64,000 nt of DNA from UBA11524 sp965646445 (GTDB lineage: Bacteria; Bacillota; Clostridia; Christensenellales; Aristaeellaceae): the NCBI GenBank assembly GCA_965646445.1, contig CBFFZW010000002.1, forward strand, positions 43,190 through 107,189. The letters are read 5' to 3'. The notes beneath the pieces are model-generated. The model searched no databases. It saw nothing but the letters and a program-made list of their open reading frames with translations, and was not told where the DNA came from. Both the position numbers and the translations under genes were made by a program. Shown here piece by piece: positions 1-9,030 of this stretch; position 1 is the first letter of the stretch; each line of letters opens with the position of its first letter.

Positions 1-540
1 TACTACGTTACCCTCGCCCGGAGCGTGCCGGAGGACTTTCCCCTGTACATGTACAGCATCCCCCAATGCGCCGCCAACGACATCGCGCCCGTTGTATGTC
101 AGGCCGTCCGCCGACGCTGTCCCAACTTGGCGGGCATCAAGTACAGCTACGCCGACTTCTCCCGGCTGATCGACTACTGTTCCTTGGGCGACGACTTTTC
201 CGTCATGATCGGGCCGGATCTGCTGTTCCTCCAGGGCATGACCGTGGGCTGCGACGGCGTGGTGTCCGGCATATCGGGCATCTTCCCTGAGCCCTTCGTC
301 GCCGTGTACAACGCCTACATGGCTGGCAATCTGAAGGAGGCCGAACGGCTGCAAAGGCTCTGCGTGAACTATGTCCGCATCCTGCGCGCGGGCAGCAACA
401 TGGCGTATTTCAAGACCGCCATGGACTACCGCGGACTGCGCGGCGGCCACATGCGCGCGCCTCAGCTGGATCTGACGCCGACGGAAAAGGAGGCCTTCCT
501 CACCGAGCTGAAGGCCATGGACATATTCGGCGCCATCTGA
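1..540 (+). CDS. DapA/NanA-family aldolase-type lyase (5' end outside window)
   Basis: This is the C-terminal 179 residues of a class I aldolase of the dihydrodipicolinate synthase/N-acetylneuraminate lyase family, a cytoplasmic TIM barrel that makes or breaks C-C bonds with pyruvate through a Schiff base. The conserved tyrosine sits in MYSIP (fragment residue 18) and the Schiff-base lysine in LAGIKYS (residue 47). The GVVSGISGIFPE stretch matches the later barrel strands. The reading frame is open to base 1, so the true start lies upstream. Next to glycan-degrading genes, a sugar-acid or sialic-acid lyase is more likely than lysine biosynthesis, but that is inference. A terminator follows the stop codon. 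Confidence 0.85.
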   Translation, partial: YYVTLARSVPEDFPLYMYSIPQCAANDIAPVVCQAVRRRCPNLAGIKYSYADFSRLIDYCSLGDDFSVMIGPDLLFLQGMTVGCDGVVSGISGIFPEPFVAVYNAYMAGNLKEAERLQRLCVNYVRILRAGSNMAYFKTAMDYRGLRGGHMRAPQLDLTPTEKEAFLTELKAMDIFGAI

Positions 541-557
541 CGCTTTTGCAGCAAAGC

Positions 558-590
558 GGCCCTCGCGGCAATTGTACCGCGAGGGCCTTT
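558..590 (+). terminator. Rho-independent terminator after the lyase gene
   Basis: An 11-bp perfect GC stem (GGCCCTCGCGG / CCGCGAGGGCC) with an 8-nt loop is followed by a short T run. It lies between the + strand lyase and the convergent GH172 gene and could serve both. Confidence 0.8.
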
Positions 591-613
591 CATTCGGGCT
601 TCAGCAGAAGGGG

Positions 614-1690
614 TTACAGGATTTCCAGGCCGTGCCGATCCGGCAGCTGGGGCAGCGCGGCGCAGGGCTTGTCCAGGTAGAAGAAAGCCACGGCGGCGAT
701 CTCATCCTGCAGCAGCTGATAGCGCTTGCCGCTGCGCCAGCCCAGGGCCTGAATGGTCACCCGGATGTCCTTGCGGAAGCGGATGGGGTCGGTCACATGC
801 CAGCGGTACATGGCAAAGCGCATCTGACTGCGGTACAGCGTGTTGGGGGTGATGACCTGGGGCAGGCCCGAGTAGGGCGTGGAGAAGGGCACATAATGGT
901 CGTGGGTCACCGGATCCTCAAAGTTGTAGGAGCCGCAGAAGTAATCCTCCGTGCCCGTGCCGCAGATGGTGGGATAGTCCTGATCCCCGTCCAGGTAGAA
1001 CTTGATTTCGCCCTCGCCCCACCAGCCTTCGCTCTTGGAGGCCCAGAGCATGTAGGTACCCACATACTGGCCCTGGCCCTCCACGCCATCCAGCACGGTG
1101 AACACATCGCCGTACTTCAGCGGATTGACGCGGCGGAACTGAGCGTGGAAGTAGCCCATGCCCTGAGGCACCGGGCCCACCTCGAAATCCACCTGGTAGT
1201 AGACCTTGCAGGGCTGATCGTTGCGGTTTTCCAGGGTGATGCGGAAGCCCTTGCGGAAGGGCATGGTCCAGTAGCAGTTGAAGGCACTGCCGGGGTTGAC
1301 GCACACGGCGGCGGAGGAAATCTGCGCGTACTTGCCCCAGCCGCAGGCGAAGAAGTCGCCCAGAGGGCACTCGATGGCCGGGGTCTCGCAGCCGTCCCAA
1401 TAGAAGCGGATGATCTGATCCCGCCACACGCCGGTGGGAGTCAGCCAGATGTGCCGGATTATGCCCTCGCCCTGGAAATCCGCCAGGGTCAGGATTTCAC
1501 CGGGCTGCTGCACCAGATAGGGGTTCACCTTCCAGCCCTTGCCCAGGTCGGCCGCCGCCACCTGCGCCGAGCCGTTTTCCAGCTCGCACATGCCGCCCGC
1601 GCCGCGCTCCCCGGTGAGGTTTTCGGGGCAGATGGAGCGCGTCTCGTATTCGGGCTGAATCCGCGCCAGGTTGTTCATCATGCTGTTCAT
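614..1690 (-). CDS. GH172 (DUF2961) glycoside hydrolase
   Basis: A 358-residue protein with the features of DUF2961, now glycoside hydrolase family 172, whose characterised members act on difructose anhydrides and alpha-arabino- or fructofuranosidic linkages. Recognisable parts are the N-terminal ENLTGERGAGG segment, the GIIRHIWLTPTG strand and the GTGTEDYFCGSYNF block typical of the jelly-roll core. No signal peptide is seen, so it is probably cytoplasmic and acts on imported oligosaccharides. The start at 1690 was chosen because AAAGGA lies about 8 nt upstream; a start 7 codons earlier has no such site. It is divergent from an AraC regulator. The substrate cannot be read from sequence. Confidence 0.85.
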   Translation of the reverse strand: MNSMMNNLARIQPEYETRSICPENLTGERGAGGMCELENGSAQVAAADLGKGWKVNPYLVQQPGEILTLADFQGEGIIRHIWLTPTGVWRDQIIRFYWDGCETPAIECPLGDFFACGWGKYAQISSAAVCVNPGSAFNCYWTMPFRKGFRITLENRNDQPCKVYYQVDFEVGPVPQGMGYFHAQFRRVNPLKYGDVFTVLDGVEGQGQYVGTYMLWASKSEGWWGEGEIKFYLDGDQDYPTICGTGTEDYFCGSYNFEDPVTHDHYVPFSTPYSGLPQVITPNTLYRSQMRFAMYRWHVTDPIRFRKDIRVTIQALGWRSGKRYQLLQDEIAAVAFFYLDKPCAALPQLPDRHGLEIL

Positions 1691-1848
1691 GGTCGTATTT
1701 CCTTTCCGCACTTGGCGTTGATTGGGGATGATGGTTCATTATAACCGCAGTCACGGCGGCGCGTCCATGGCAGAAATACGACTGCATTTAACATCCATCG
1801 AACTTTTTTGTCATGCCTGGGCCCCGCGCACCGATTTTCCCGGAAAGA

Positions 1849-1877
1849 TTGCTTTTTCCCGCAAAACGCCGTATACT
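1849..1877 (+). promoter_or_regulatory. Sigma-A-type promoter of the first AraC regulator
   Basis: TTGCTT (1849-1854), 17-bp spacer, TATACT (1872-1877), about 35 nt upstream of the ATG at 1913. On the opposite strand TATAAT at 1738-1743 could be the -10 of the GH172 gene, but it has no good -35, which suggests activator dependence. Confidence 0.6.
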
Positions 1878-1912
1878 TTCACCATCACCCGCAGGACGCC
1901 GGAGGACAGCCT

Positions 1913-2824
1913 ATGCACCATGACAGCAACCGCTACCGCAACGATACGCTTCTGCGCATCAACCCTTATATCCGCCGTGCCTGGTATCACACCATGCCGC
2001 CGGGCTATGTCATGGCCGAGCGGGTTCTTTTTGATTATGAATTGGTGCTGCTGAAGTCCGGTCATGCCGCCATCACCGTGGGCGATGAGCGCTACGAGGC
2101 GGGGCCGGGCGATATTTTCCTGTTCAAGCCCAGTCAGCGCCATTCCTTCACCGTGCATGACGAGCCCCTGGTGCAGCCTCACATCCATTTCGACCTGATC
2201 TATGACCCCCAGGTGTCGGCCACGCTTCCCGTCAACTTCAAAAGCCTCCAGGCCCTTTCCAGCGAGGAGGCGAAGATGATCCAGCCGGATGTGATCCCGG
2301 ACTTCTTCGAGGGCTTCCCCAGCCATATCCGGCTGAACAATCCCCTATACATCGAGCAGCTGCTCTTTGATGTCATCAGCGCCTACGAGGCGCCCCAGCT
2401 GTTCACGGAGCTGCAGCTGAAGTGGCGCTTCCTGCGCCTGCTGGATCAATTGCTGTGCGAGGTATCCTGGCAGCAGTCGAAGCACACCATGCTGCAGGAG
2501 GAGCGGGCCCGGCAGATCAAGCTGTACCTGGAGCGCCATGCCGACCGCCGCGTTGATCTGGATGAGCTGGCGGGGGTGTATCACATCGACCGATCCTATG
2601 TGGTGCGCTGCTTCCGCGACGCCTTCCATATGCCGCCCATCCGCTATCATTTGGTCTGCCGGATCAACCGCGCCAAAACCATGCTTTGCTGCACCAACTT
2701 GCCCCTTTCCAGCATTGCCGAGCAAACCGGCTTTTCCAGCCCGCAGGACTTCAGCCGCGCCTTCCGCCGGATGACGGGCGTGGGGCCCTCCGCCTACCGA
2801 AAAAACGCAGCGCCGATGCCCTGA
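1913..2824 (+). CDS. AraC family transcriptional regulator with cupin sensor domain
   Basis: A 303-residue regulator. Residues about 20-110 form an AraC-type cupin sensor (VLFDYELVLLKSGHAAITVGD, then GPGDIFLFKPSQRHSF), which normally binds a sugar. The C-terminal 100 residues hold the two helix-turn-helix motifs, including LAGVYHIDRSYVVRCFRDAF and IAEQTGFSSPQDFSRAFRR. The ATG at 1913 is preceded by GGAGGA at a good distance. It is transcribed divergently from the GH172 gene, its likeliest target, and lies upstream of a second AraC gene with its own promoter. The effector is unknown. Confidence 0.9.
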   Translation: MHHDSNRYRNDTLLRINPYIRRAWYHTMPPGYVMAERVLFDYELVLLKSGHAAITVGDERYEAGPGDIFLFKPSQRHSFTVHDEPLVQPHIHFDLIYDPQVSATLPVNFKSLQALSSEEAKMIQPDVIPDFFEGFPSHIRLNNPLYIEQLLFDVISAYEAPQLFTELQLKWRFLRLLDQLLCEVSWQQSKHTMLQEERARQIKLYLERHADRRVDLDELAGVYHIDRSYVVRCFRDAFHMPPIRYHLVCRINRAKTMLCCTNLPLSSIAEQTGFSSPQDFSRAFRRMTGVGPSAYRKNAAPMP

Positions 2825-2838
2825 AGGCCGGGAAAACC

Positions 2839-2867
2839 TTGCTTTTATTTCATCGGTTCGGTATAAT
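2839..2867 (+). promoter_or_regulatory. Sigma-A-type promoter of the second AraC regulator
   Basis: TTGCTT (2839-2844), 17-bp spacer, TATAAT (2862-2867), about 59 nt before the ATG at 2926. Confidence 0.65.
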
Positions 2868-2925
2868 ACCCATTGATGTACATCATACGGAAGGTCGTTT
2901 CATTGAGTCAGGGAGGGGGCGCGCC

Positions 2926-3855
2926 ATGACACTCAGCGACATGATCGCCAGGTTTGAAGACGTTTTCCATGTGCACGTCTGCGTCCACGACGTATCCGGC
3001 ATCACCAATTACAACAGCAAGCTGTACCTGGAGTACAGCCGGAAGTCCCACAGCTGCGAATACTGCACCCAGGTCAAGGAGCTGATGAGCGCCAGCACCT
3101 GCATGAGGCAAAAGCAGATCGTCATGCGGAGGCTGCGCATCCTCAAGGGACAGCCGTTCTTCGGCACCTGCTACATGGGCGTCAGCGAATACATCCTCCC
3201 GGTCATGCGCGGCAATCGGCTGCTGTGCGTCATCTTTGTCAGCGGCGCGTCGCGGGAGGATCTGCCCACGGCGGCAGCAAAGCGACGCCATACCCTGAGC
3301 GATGAGCTGAAGGACGCCCTCCAGAACGAATACGCGGCCTTTTGCGGGCAGCGGGCCACCACGCGCTCCATCCTCAAGCTGCTGGCGGAGCTCCTGGCTG
3401 ATACCATCTTGGAAAACAGCAGCAACATGATCGCGGAGGCGAACGGCGGCCATGACGGACGCACGGCCTGGCAGGTCATCACGCCCGTCAATTCCCAAAT
3501 CCGCAATTCATGGCTGACCACCGACCTGCTGCCCTATATTCAGGAGAACTATCGCAGCAAGCTCAGCCTGCGGATGCTCTCCGACATGTTCTTTATTACA
3601 CCGGAATACCTGTGCCGCATCTTCTCCCGCCAGATGGGCTCCACCATGACCAAATACGTCAATCAGCTGCGGCTTCGCCACGCCTCCATTCAGCTGACAT
3701 CCACCAGCAAAAGCATCGCGCAGATTGCCATGGACGTTGGCATTGACGACGTGAATTACTTCTACCGCCTCTTCAAAGCCCAGTACGGCATGACCGCCCG
3801 AGCCTATCGGGAGAAATACGCCGAATCCCGCCATCCGGCCAAAGCGCCAATCTGA
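2926..3855 (+). CDS. AraC family regulator with PocR-type sensory domain
   Basis: A 309-residue protein. Residues about 1-155 resemble the PocR ligand-binding domain (LSDMIARFEDVFHVHVCVHD at the start, then a CEYC pair, FGTCYMGVSEYILPV and a hydrophobic LLCVIFVSG strand), found in regulators that sense small organic molecules. The C-terminus (about 200-300) is an AraC helix-turn-helix pair (LRMLSDMFFITPEYLCRIFS; IAMDVGIDDVNYFYRLFKAQYG). The ATG at 2926 follows GGGAGGGGG. It directly precedes two promoters that share a candidate binding site (at 3897 and 5374), so it probably activates the FAD oxidoreductase and the sugar importer. That link is inference. Confidence 0.88.
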   Translation: MTLSDMIARFEDVFHVHVCVHDVSGITNYNSKLYLEYSRKSHSCEYCTQVKELMSASTCMRQKQIVMRRLRILKGQPFFGTCYMGVSEYILPVMRGNRLLCVIFVSGASREDLPTAAAKRRHTLSDELKDALQNEYAAFCGQRATTRSILKLLAELLADTILENSSNMIAEANGGHDGRTAWQVITPVNSQIRNSWLTTDLLPYIQENYRSKLSLRMLSDMFFITPEYLCRIFSRQMGSTMTKYVNQLRLRHASIQLTSTSKSIAQIAMDVGIDDVNYFYRLFKAQYGMTARAYREKYAESRHPAKAPI

Positions 3856-3896
3856 TAAAAAGGTCATCATCCCGCCAATAAGCGCAAGAGCAATCC

Positions 3897-3953
3897 TGTG
3901 CTTATTTTTTGTTAAAATCGTGCGGACGCCGCTCAGACCATGTATGGTATAGT
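3897..3953 (+). promoter_or_regulatory. Activator-type promoter with shared AraC-like site, copy 1
   Basis: A -10 box TATAGT (3948-3953) without a recognisable -35. A 26-bp T-rich site at 3897-3922, beginning TGTGCTTATTTTTTGTT, starts exactly 51 bp before the -10. A related site lies at the same distance in front of the importer operon (5374). The arrangement fits an AraC activator replacing the -35. Confidence 0.55.
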
Positions 3954-3977
3954 GAAAACATGGAAGGAGCTGATCCG

Positions 3978-5312
3978 ATGATTCCTTATGTCAGGAACCT
4001 GACCGTCCATGAGGATTACGATATGATCGTTGTGGGCGGCGGCCCCGCCGGGAGCGCGGCCGCCGCAGCAGCGGGCCGCGAGGGCTGCAGGGTTCTGCTG
4101 CTGGAAAGCGGCGGCGCCCTGGGCGGCATGGGTACCCTGGGCCTGGTGCCCGCCTGGGCGCCCTTCTTCAATCAGGAAGAGATGGTCTATCGCGGTATCG
4201 CCGCCGAATTGCTGGAGGCCTCCCGCCATGACCTCCCCCATGTGCGCTCCCGGAAGGACTGGCTCAATTGGGTGCCCATCGACCCCGAGGCCCTCAAGCG
4301 ACACTACGACGACCTGATGGAAGCCCACCATGTTACAGTGCGGTTTTACACGCTGGTGGTGGACGTTCTCAGCGAAAACGGCCATGTGACCGGCCTGGTT
4401 GCCGCCAGCAAAGACGGTCTGTCTGTTTTTCGCGCCCCCGTTTATGTGGACTGCACAGGAGAGGCGGACATTGCCGTGGGCGCAGGCGCTCCCTACGCCA
4501 AGGGCGCGGAGGACAGCGGCGAGCTTCAGCCGGCCAGCCTTTGCTTCATCCTCACCAACGTGGATGAGTACGCCTACCTGACCGGCCCCAACCTGCATCC
4601 GCAGAACCCCGACAGCCCCATCTACCGCATCGTCCATGACGGCAAGTACCCGATCATTCCCGATACGCATCTTTGCCAGAACCTGATCGGGCCCCGCACC
4701 GTGGGCTTCAACGCCAGCCACCTGTGGGACGTGGACAGCAGCGACCCCGCCAGTCTGTCCAGAGCCCAACAGGAGGGGCGGCGCATCGCCAAGGCCCTGC
4801 GGGACGCCCTGGCGGAATATGTGCCCGCGGCCTTCGCCAACGCCCAGCTGATTGAGACCGCGGCGGCCGTGGGCATCCGGGAGGGCCGGCGGATTCAGGG
4901 AGAATATGTTCTCCGCGTAGAGGACTATCTGGCCCGCCGGGATTTCCCGGATGAAATCGGCCGCAACTGCTACTACCTGGACGTCCATCACGACAAAGCC
5001 CACGTTCAGGAAGCCATCGACAACCCGGAGGCCCGCCGCGCCCGAGATCAGCGCTACGGCAAGGGCGAATCACACGGCATACCCTATCGCTGCCTCCTGC
5101 CTCGCCAGGTGGACAACGTGCTGGTCGCCGGTCGCTGCATCAGCACCGATCGGTTGGTTCAGGGCAGCACCCGAGTGATGCCCGTCTGTCTTGTCACAGG
5201 TGAAGCCGCCGGTCTGGCCGCCGCCATGAGTCTGCCCGACGGACGGCCCGCCGGGGTGGATACCGACCAGCTTCGTGACAAGCTTCGGGCCTATGGCGCC
5301 TACATCCACTAA
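3978..5312 (+). CDS. FAD-dependent oxidoreductase (PF12831 type)
   Basis: A 444-residue cytoplasmic flavoprotein. The Rossmann dinucleotide fold is at the N-terminus (DMIVVGGGPAGSAAAAAAGR, residues about 15-34), followed by GGMGTLGLVPAW, the loop seen in FAD-dependent dehydrogenases found beside carbohydrate genes. A second FAD contact is near the C-terminus (LVAGRCISTDRLVQGSTRVM and CLVTGEAAGLAAA). The ATG at 3978 follows GGAAGGAGC at 7 nt, better than an in-frame start 23 codons earlier. It sits between an AraC regulator and a sugar ABC importer and probably oxidises a sugar or sugar-derived alcohol. The substrate is not known. Confidence 0.85.
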   Translation: MIPYVRNLTVHEDYDMIVVGGGPAGSAAAAAAGREGCRVLLLESGGALGGMGTLGLVPAWAPFFNQEEMVYRGIAAELLEASRHDLPHVRSRKDWLNWVPIDPEALKRHYDDLMEAHHVTVRFYTLVVDVLSENGHVTGLVAASKDGLSVFRAPVYVDCTGEADIAVGAGAPYAKGAEDSGELQPASLCFILTNVDEYAYLTGPNLHPQNPDSPIYRIVHDGKYPIIPDTHLCQNLIGPRTVGFNASHLWDVDSSDPASLSRAQQEGRRIAKALRDALAEYVPAAFANAQLIETAAAVGIREGRRIQGEYVLRVEDYLARRDFPDEIGRNCYYLDVHHDKAHVQEAIDNPEARRARDQRYGKGESHGIPYRCLLPRQVDNVLVAGRCISTDRLVQGSTRVMPVCLVTGEAAGLAAAMSLPDGRPAGVDTDQLRDKLRAYGAYIH

Positions 5313-5373
5313 TCACGGAAAGCCAAGGATAAAAAACGGTTTAAATTCCACCAGAAGAAACAAAGGTCAATTT

Positions 5374-5430
5374 TATGCTTTGTTTATGTCAAGAATGTGT
5401 GCCCGTTTTGTTCAGTCCTCATGATATAGT
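5374..5430 (+). promoter_or_regulatory. Activator-type promoter with shared AraC-like site, copy 2
   Basis: A -10 box TATAGT (5425-5430) with no good -35. A 26-bp site at 5374-5399, beginning TATGCTTTGTTTATGTC, starts exactly 51 bp before the -10. It matches the site at 3897-3922 at 18 of 26 positions. It drives the importer genes from 5529. Confidence 0.55.
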
Positions 5431-5528
5431 AAAGACAAGCTAAGCATAGCGCTCCGGCATTACCGATCATGCTACAAGACCATTTGCATTACAGTCAGCC
5501 CTTAACCTTTCCAAAGGAGATGACAACG

Positions 5529-6422
5529 ATGGTTTCAGTCCATAGCAAGCATCACGGCATCCGCGCCAGCGCGGGCGATAGGGCCGTCAGCACAGTGGCG
5601 CATATCATCACGGGCCTGTTCGCTCTCATGTGCTTTGTGCCCTTCCTGCTGGTGGTGATTTACTCCTTTACGCCTTACGATTTGTACCTGAAGAATCACT
5701 TTGACTTCTTCCCGGAGCGCCTGACCCTGGACGCCTACCGCATGGTGCTGAACTATCGCTACATCTGGACAGGCTACCAGAACACCCTGTTCATCACCTT
5801 GGTGGGCACGCTGCTTTCCATGGTGCTGCTGGTGCTGACGGCCTACCCGTTGACAAAAAACAAGCTCAAGGGCCGCAACCTGATGATGTCCCTGTGGATC
5901 ATCACCATGTTCTTCTCCGGCGGCATGATTCCCGACTATATGCTCATGCGCAGTCTCAAGCTCACCAACAGCCTGTGGAGCCTGATTCTTTCTTCCCTGC
6001 TGGGCTGCTACAACCTGGTGCTGATGAAGAATTATATCAAAGGCCTGCCCGGATCGCTGGAGGAGGCGGCGCTGATCGACGGCGCCAACGAGGTGCAGAT
6101 TCTCTTCAGGATCATCCTGCCCCTGTGCCTTCCGATCCTGGCGACGCTGGGCCTGTTCACCGCCGTGGGCTACTGGAACAGCTACTTCAGCGCCATCATC
6201 TACATCACCAAGCGGCCCATGTGGCCTTTGCAGCTGGTGATGCGTGAGCTGCTCTTTGAATCCGGCGTCAACGAAATGACCGCTTTGGACGAGCGCGTTT
6301 CGACGCCCTTCCTGCTGAAGATGGCCTCCATTGTCGTCGCCAGCGTGCCGATCATGTGCGTCTACCCCTTCCTCCAGCGGTTTTTCATGACCGGTCTGGT
6401 GCTGGGCGGCGTCAAGGAATAA
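5529..6422 (+). CDS. Carbohydrate ABC transporter permease (LplC/YtcP type)
   Basis: A 297-residue inner-membrane permease of the MalG-like class in the LplC subfamily of oligosaccharide importers. The protein opens with a hydrophobic helix around HIITGLFALMCFVPFLLVV and shows the conserved EAA loop (LPGSLEEAALIDGANEVQILFRIILPL) that docks the ATPase. The C-terminus ends with the typical YPFLQRFFMTGLVLGGVKE. The ATG at 5529 follows AAAGGAGATG. The partner permease and binding protein follow; no ATPase gene is linked, so a shared MsmX-type ATPase elsewhere is expected from what is known of this family. Confidence 0.93.
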   Translation: MVSVHSKHHGIRASAGDRAVSTVAHIITGLFALMCFVPFLLVVIYSFTPYDLYLKNHFDFFPERLTLDAYRMVLNYRYIWTGYQNTLFITLVGTLLSMVLLVLTAYPLTKNKLKGRNLMMSLWIITMFFSGGMIPDYMLMRSLKLTNSLWSLILSSLLGCYNLVLMKNYIKGLPGSLEEAALIDGANEVQILFRIILPLCLPILATLGLFTAVGYWNSYFSAIIYITKRPMWPLQLVMRELLFESGVNEMTALDERVSTPFLLKMASIVVASVPIMCVYPFLQRFFMTGLVLGGVKE

Positions 6423-6440
6423 GAAAGGAGGCGCACGGCT

Positions 6441-7391
6441 ATGCAGCGTCAGCAAACGATTCAGCCTGCCCTGAATACCAGAACCCGTTTTGATCTCAAG
6501 TATTTCCTGCGGCACAAGTGGCTGTACCTGATGTGCGTTCCGGGGCTGATTTATCTGCTGATTTTCAAATATGTGCCCATGTACGGCGTCGTGATGGCCT
6601 TCCAGGATTTCAGCTTCAAAAAGGGCCTGTTCGGCAGCCCCTTCAATCACTTCGCCAATTTCCGGGAGCTTTTTGGCAGCAGCATGTTCTACAACGTCTT
6701 CCGCAACTCCATTTCCCTGTCCCTGCTGCGGCTGATCTTCTCCTTCCCCGTTCCCATCATCATGGCGCTGCTGCTCAACGAGATCAGCCACCGCGCCTTC
6801 AAGCGCACCGCGCAGACGCTGATGTACCTGCCCCATTTCCTGTCCTGGGTGGTGCTGGGGGGTATCGTCACCAACATGCTGAGCATGTCCGAGGGCCTGG
6901 TGAACGAGGTCATCGTTATGCTGGGCGGGGAAAAGATCAACTTCCTCGGCTCGGCGGACTGGTTCCGGGGCGTCATCATCGGCAGCCACATCTGGAAGGA
7001 GGCCGGCTGGGGCACCATCATTTACCTGGCCGGGCTTTCCGCCATCAACCCCGAATACTACGAGGCCGCCACGGTGGACGGCGCCAGCCGGCTGCAAAAG
7101 CTGTGGTACATCACTCTGCCCAGCATTTCCGGCACCATCGTCATCATGCTGATCCTGGCCATCGGTGGTATCATGAACAACGGCTTTGAGCAGATCTACC
7201 TGTTCAAAAACACGCTGAACCAGTCTGTGGCGGAGGTTTTTGAAACCTATGTGTACCAGATTGGCATTGCGGGCGGGCGATACTCCTACTCCGCCGCGGT
7301 GGGCCTGTTCAAAAACGTGGTGGCCGCGACCCTGGTCTTCGGCAGCAACATGCTCGCCCAAAGGCTGGGTCAGCCCTCCTTCTACGAGTAA
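6441..7391 (+). CDS. Carbohydrate ABC transporter permease (LplB type)
   Basis: A 316-residue MalF-like permease of the LplB subfamily. Typical features are the N-terminal WLYLMCVPGLIYLLIFKYVP helix, the PMYGVVMAFQDF motif, and the EAA loop (INPEYYEAATVDGASRLQKL). It starts 18 bp after its partner permease with an AAAGGAGG site. With the 5529 gene it forms the membrane channel for an oligosaccharide delivered by the binding protein encoded next. Confidence 0.93.
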   Translation: MQRQQTIQPALNTRTRFDLKYFLRHKWLYLMCVPGLIYLLIFKYVPMYGVVMAFQDFSFKKGLFGSPFNHFANFRELFGSSMFYNVFRNSISLSLLRLIFSFPVPIIMALLLNEISHRAFKRTAQTLMYLPHFLSWVVLGGIVTNMLSMSEGLVNEVIVMLGGEKINFLGSADWFRGVIIGSHIWKEAGWGTIIYLAGLSAINPEYYEAATVDGASRLQKLWYITLPSISGTIVIMLILAIGGIMNNGFEQIYLFKNTLNQSVAEVFETYVYQIGIAGGRYSYSAAVGLFKNVVAATLVFGSNMLAQRLGQPSFYE

Positions 7392-7395
7392 ACCG

Positions 7396-7421
7396 TATAT
7401 CGCCGCCTCGGCGGTGTATAT
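7396..7421 (+). other. Intercistronic stem-loop before the binding-protein gene
   Basis: A compact hairpin (ATATCGCCGCC, 2-nt loop, GGCGGTGTATAT) lies in the 56-bp gap between the permease and binding-protein genes, with no T run. Such hairpins commonly protect the downstream mRNA so the binding protein is made in excess. That role is inference. Confidence 0.5.
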
Positions 7422-7447
7422 AAAATCAGAAAGGAAGTCTATTTTCC

Positions 7448-8950
7448 ATGAAAAAATTCCTGGCTCTTCTTCTGGCCTGCGCGATGCTGATCGGCTGCGC
7501 CTCCGCCCTGGCGGATGACGCGGTAACGCTGACCGCCATCCTTCGTCTGCCCGCCGCCTTCATCGTCGAGGATAATCCCGTCATCGCCGCCTGGGGCGAG
7601 CGCACCAACACAGCCTTTGAAATCGAGGCCCCGCCGGTGAGCAACTACATGGATCGCCTGCAGGTGGTCATGGCCTCCGGCGAAGCGCCCGACCTCATCC
7701 ACATCCAGAACCTGGACAGCAACTTCCAGCAATGGAGCCGCGACGAGCTGCTCCTGGATCTGACCCCCTACTTCAACGCCGAGACCATGCCCAACGCCTT
7801 CGCCGCGCTGACCAGCGACGACCTGGCCAGCTGCTATGTGGACGGCAAGCTCTACGCCCTGCCCCGCGTGCAGGCGAAGCCCCTGGATGCCATCATCTAC
7901 CGCGGCGACTGGCTGGAAAAGCTGGGCCTGAGCGTGCCCACCACCACCGAGCAGTTTTCCGAGGTGATGAAGGCCTTCGCCACCATGGATCCCGACGGCA
8001 ACGGCCAGAACGATACCTACGGCACCAGCCTGCGCGGCATGGATGACCGCAACCTGATCTTCGGCTTCGGCGTAAAGCCCACCTCCGTCCCCAACGAGGA
8101 CGGCACCTACACCCTGATGGCCGCCTCCGAGGCCTATGAGGCTTATCTGACCTGGCTGCGCGATATGTACGCCGCGGGCGCCATCGACCCCGAATGGTAC
8201 CTCACCCAGTCCTACGAGGATCAGGACAAGTTCTACGCCGGCCAAATCGGCGCCATCTACACCGACACCACGCTGAACCACCTCAACTCCTTCGGCAACA
8301 ATGAAACCTTCAAGGCCGCAAATCCCGACGGCTATCTGGTGGCCGGTCCCTCCCTGTCCGCCATGGCCGAGGGCGTGCTGGACGTATACTATCCCCCGCA
8401 GGTGTGGGGCGCCCATGCCATCAGCGCCAACAGCCAGAACATTGAGCAGGCCATCAAGGTACTGGACGACGGCTATACCGCCGAGTGCGCCACGCTGCTC
8501 TTCGCCGGTGTGGAGGGCGTGACCTATACCGCCCTTGATCCCGAGACCCGCGTCCTCACCGCCACCGAGGAACAGACCGCCCTGCGCAGTAACGTGTACA
8601 GCTCCTCCTACCTGAGCATTACCTACGCCCTGCCTGACAAGTCCATGGTCATCGCCGGCGGCACCAGCGCCACCGACGCCGAGCTGGAGCGCTGGATGAG
8701 CAGCTACAACGACATCGCCGCCGTGACCTGCCGCGTTTCCTATCTGGGCGAAGGCTCTCTGCCCGGCATCTCCGACGAGAACACCAAGCTGGTGAACGCC
8801 GGCATTACCAACGAATTTGCCGAGATGCGCACCAAGTACATCTGCGGCCAGATCGACCAGGCGGAATTCCGCAGCTTCATTCAGGACAAGTACCTGCCCG
8901 CCTACGCCGATTACATGACCTTGGTCAGCGAGAGCGGCATCAACAAGTAA
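7448..8950 (+). CDS. Extracellular solute-binding protein of the sugar ABC importer
   Basis: A 500-residue secreted binding protein of the LplA-like family 1 class. The N-terminus is a signal peptide with a lipobox (LIGC, Cys about 18), so it is probably a membrane-anchored lipoprotein; an ALA-DD signal peptidase I site lies just after it. VVMASGEAPDLIHIQN is typical of oligosaccharide-binding proteins, as is a C-terminal motif of the type YLPAYADYMTL. It follows both permease genes, with the site AAAGGAAG. The ligand is unknown; the neighbouring GH130, GH172 and lyase genes suggest a mannose-, fructose- or sialic-acid-containing glycan. Confidence 0.92.
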   Translation: MKKFLALLLACAMLIGCASALADDAVTLTAILRLPAAFIVEDNPVIAAWGERTNTAFEIEAPPVSNYMDRLQVVMASGEAPDLIHIQNLDSNFQQWSRDELLLDLTPYFNAETMPNAFAALTSDDLASCYVDGKLYALPRVQAKPLDAIIYRGDWLEKLGLSVPTTTEQFSEVMKAFATMDPDGNGQNDTYGTSLRGMDDRNLIFGFGVKPTSVPNEDGTYTLMAASEAYEAYLTWLRDMYAAGAIDPEWYLTQSYEDQDKFYAGQIGAIYTDTTLNHLNSFGNNETFKAANPDGYLVAGPSLSAMAEGVLDVYYPPQVWGAHAISANSQNIEQAIKVLDDGYTAECATLLFAGVEGVTYTALDPETRVLTATEEQTALRSNVYSSSYLSITYALPDKSMVIAGGTSATDAELERWMSSYNDIAAVTCRVSYLGEGSLPGISDENTKLVNAGITNEFAEMRTKYICGQIDQAEFRSFIQDKYLPAYADYMTLVSESGINK

Positions 8951-9030
8951 TTCCTGCATCAATAGACCGGGGGCGGGGGGGGATCGCAAATTCGCCTCGT
9001 CCCCTATGATCGTAAGGAGGCCGCACTGCC

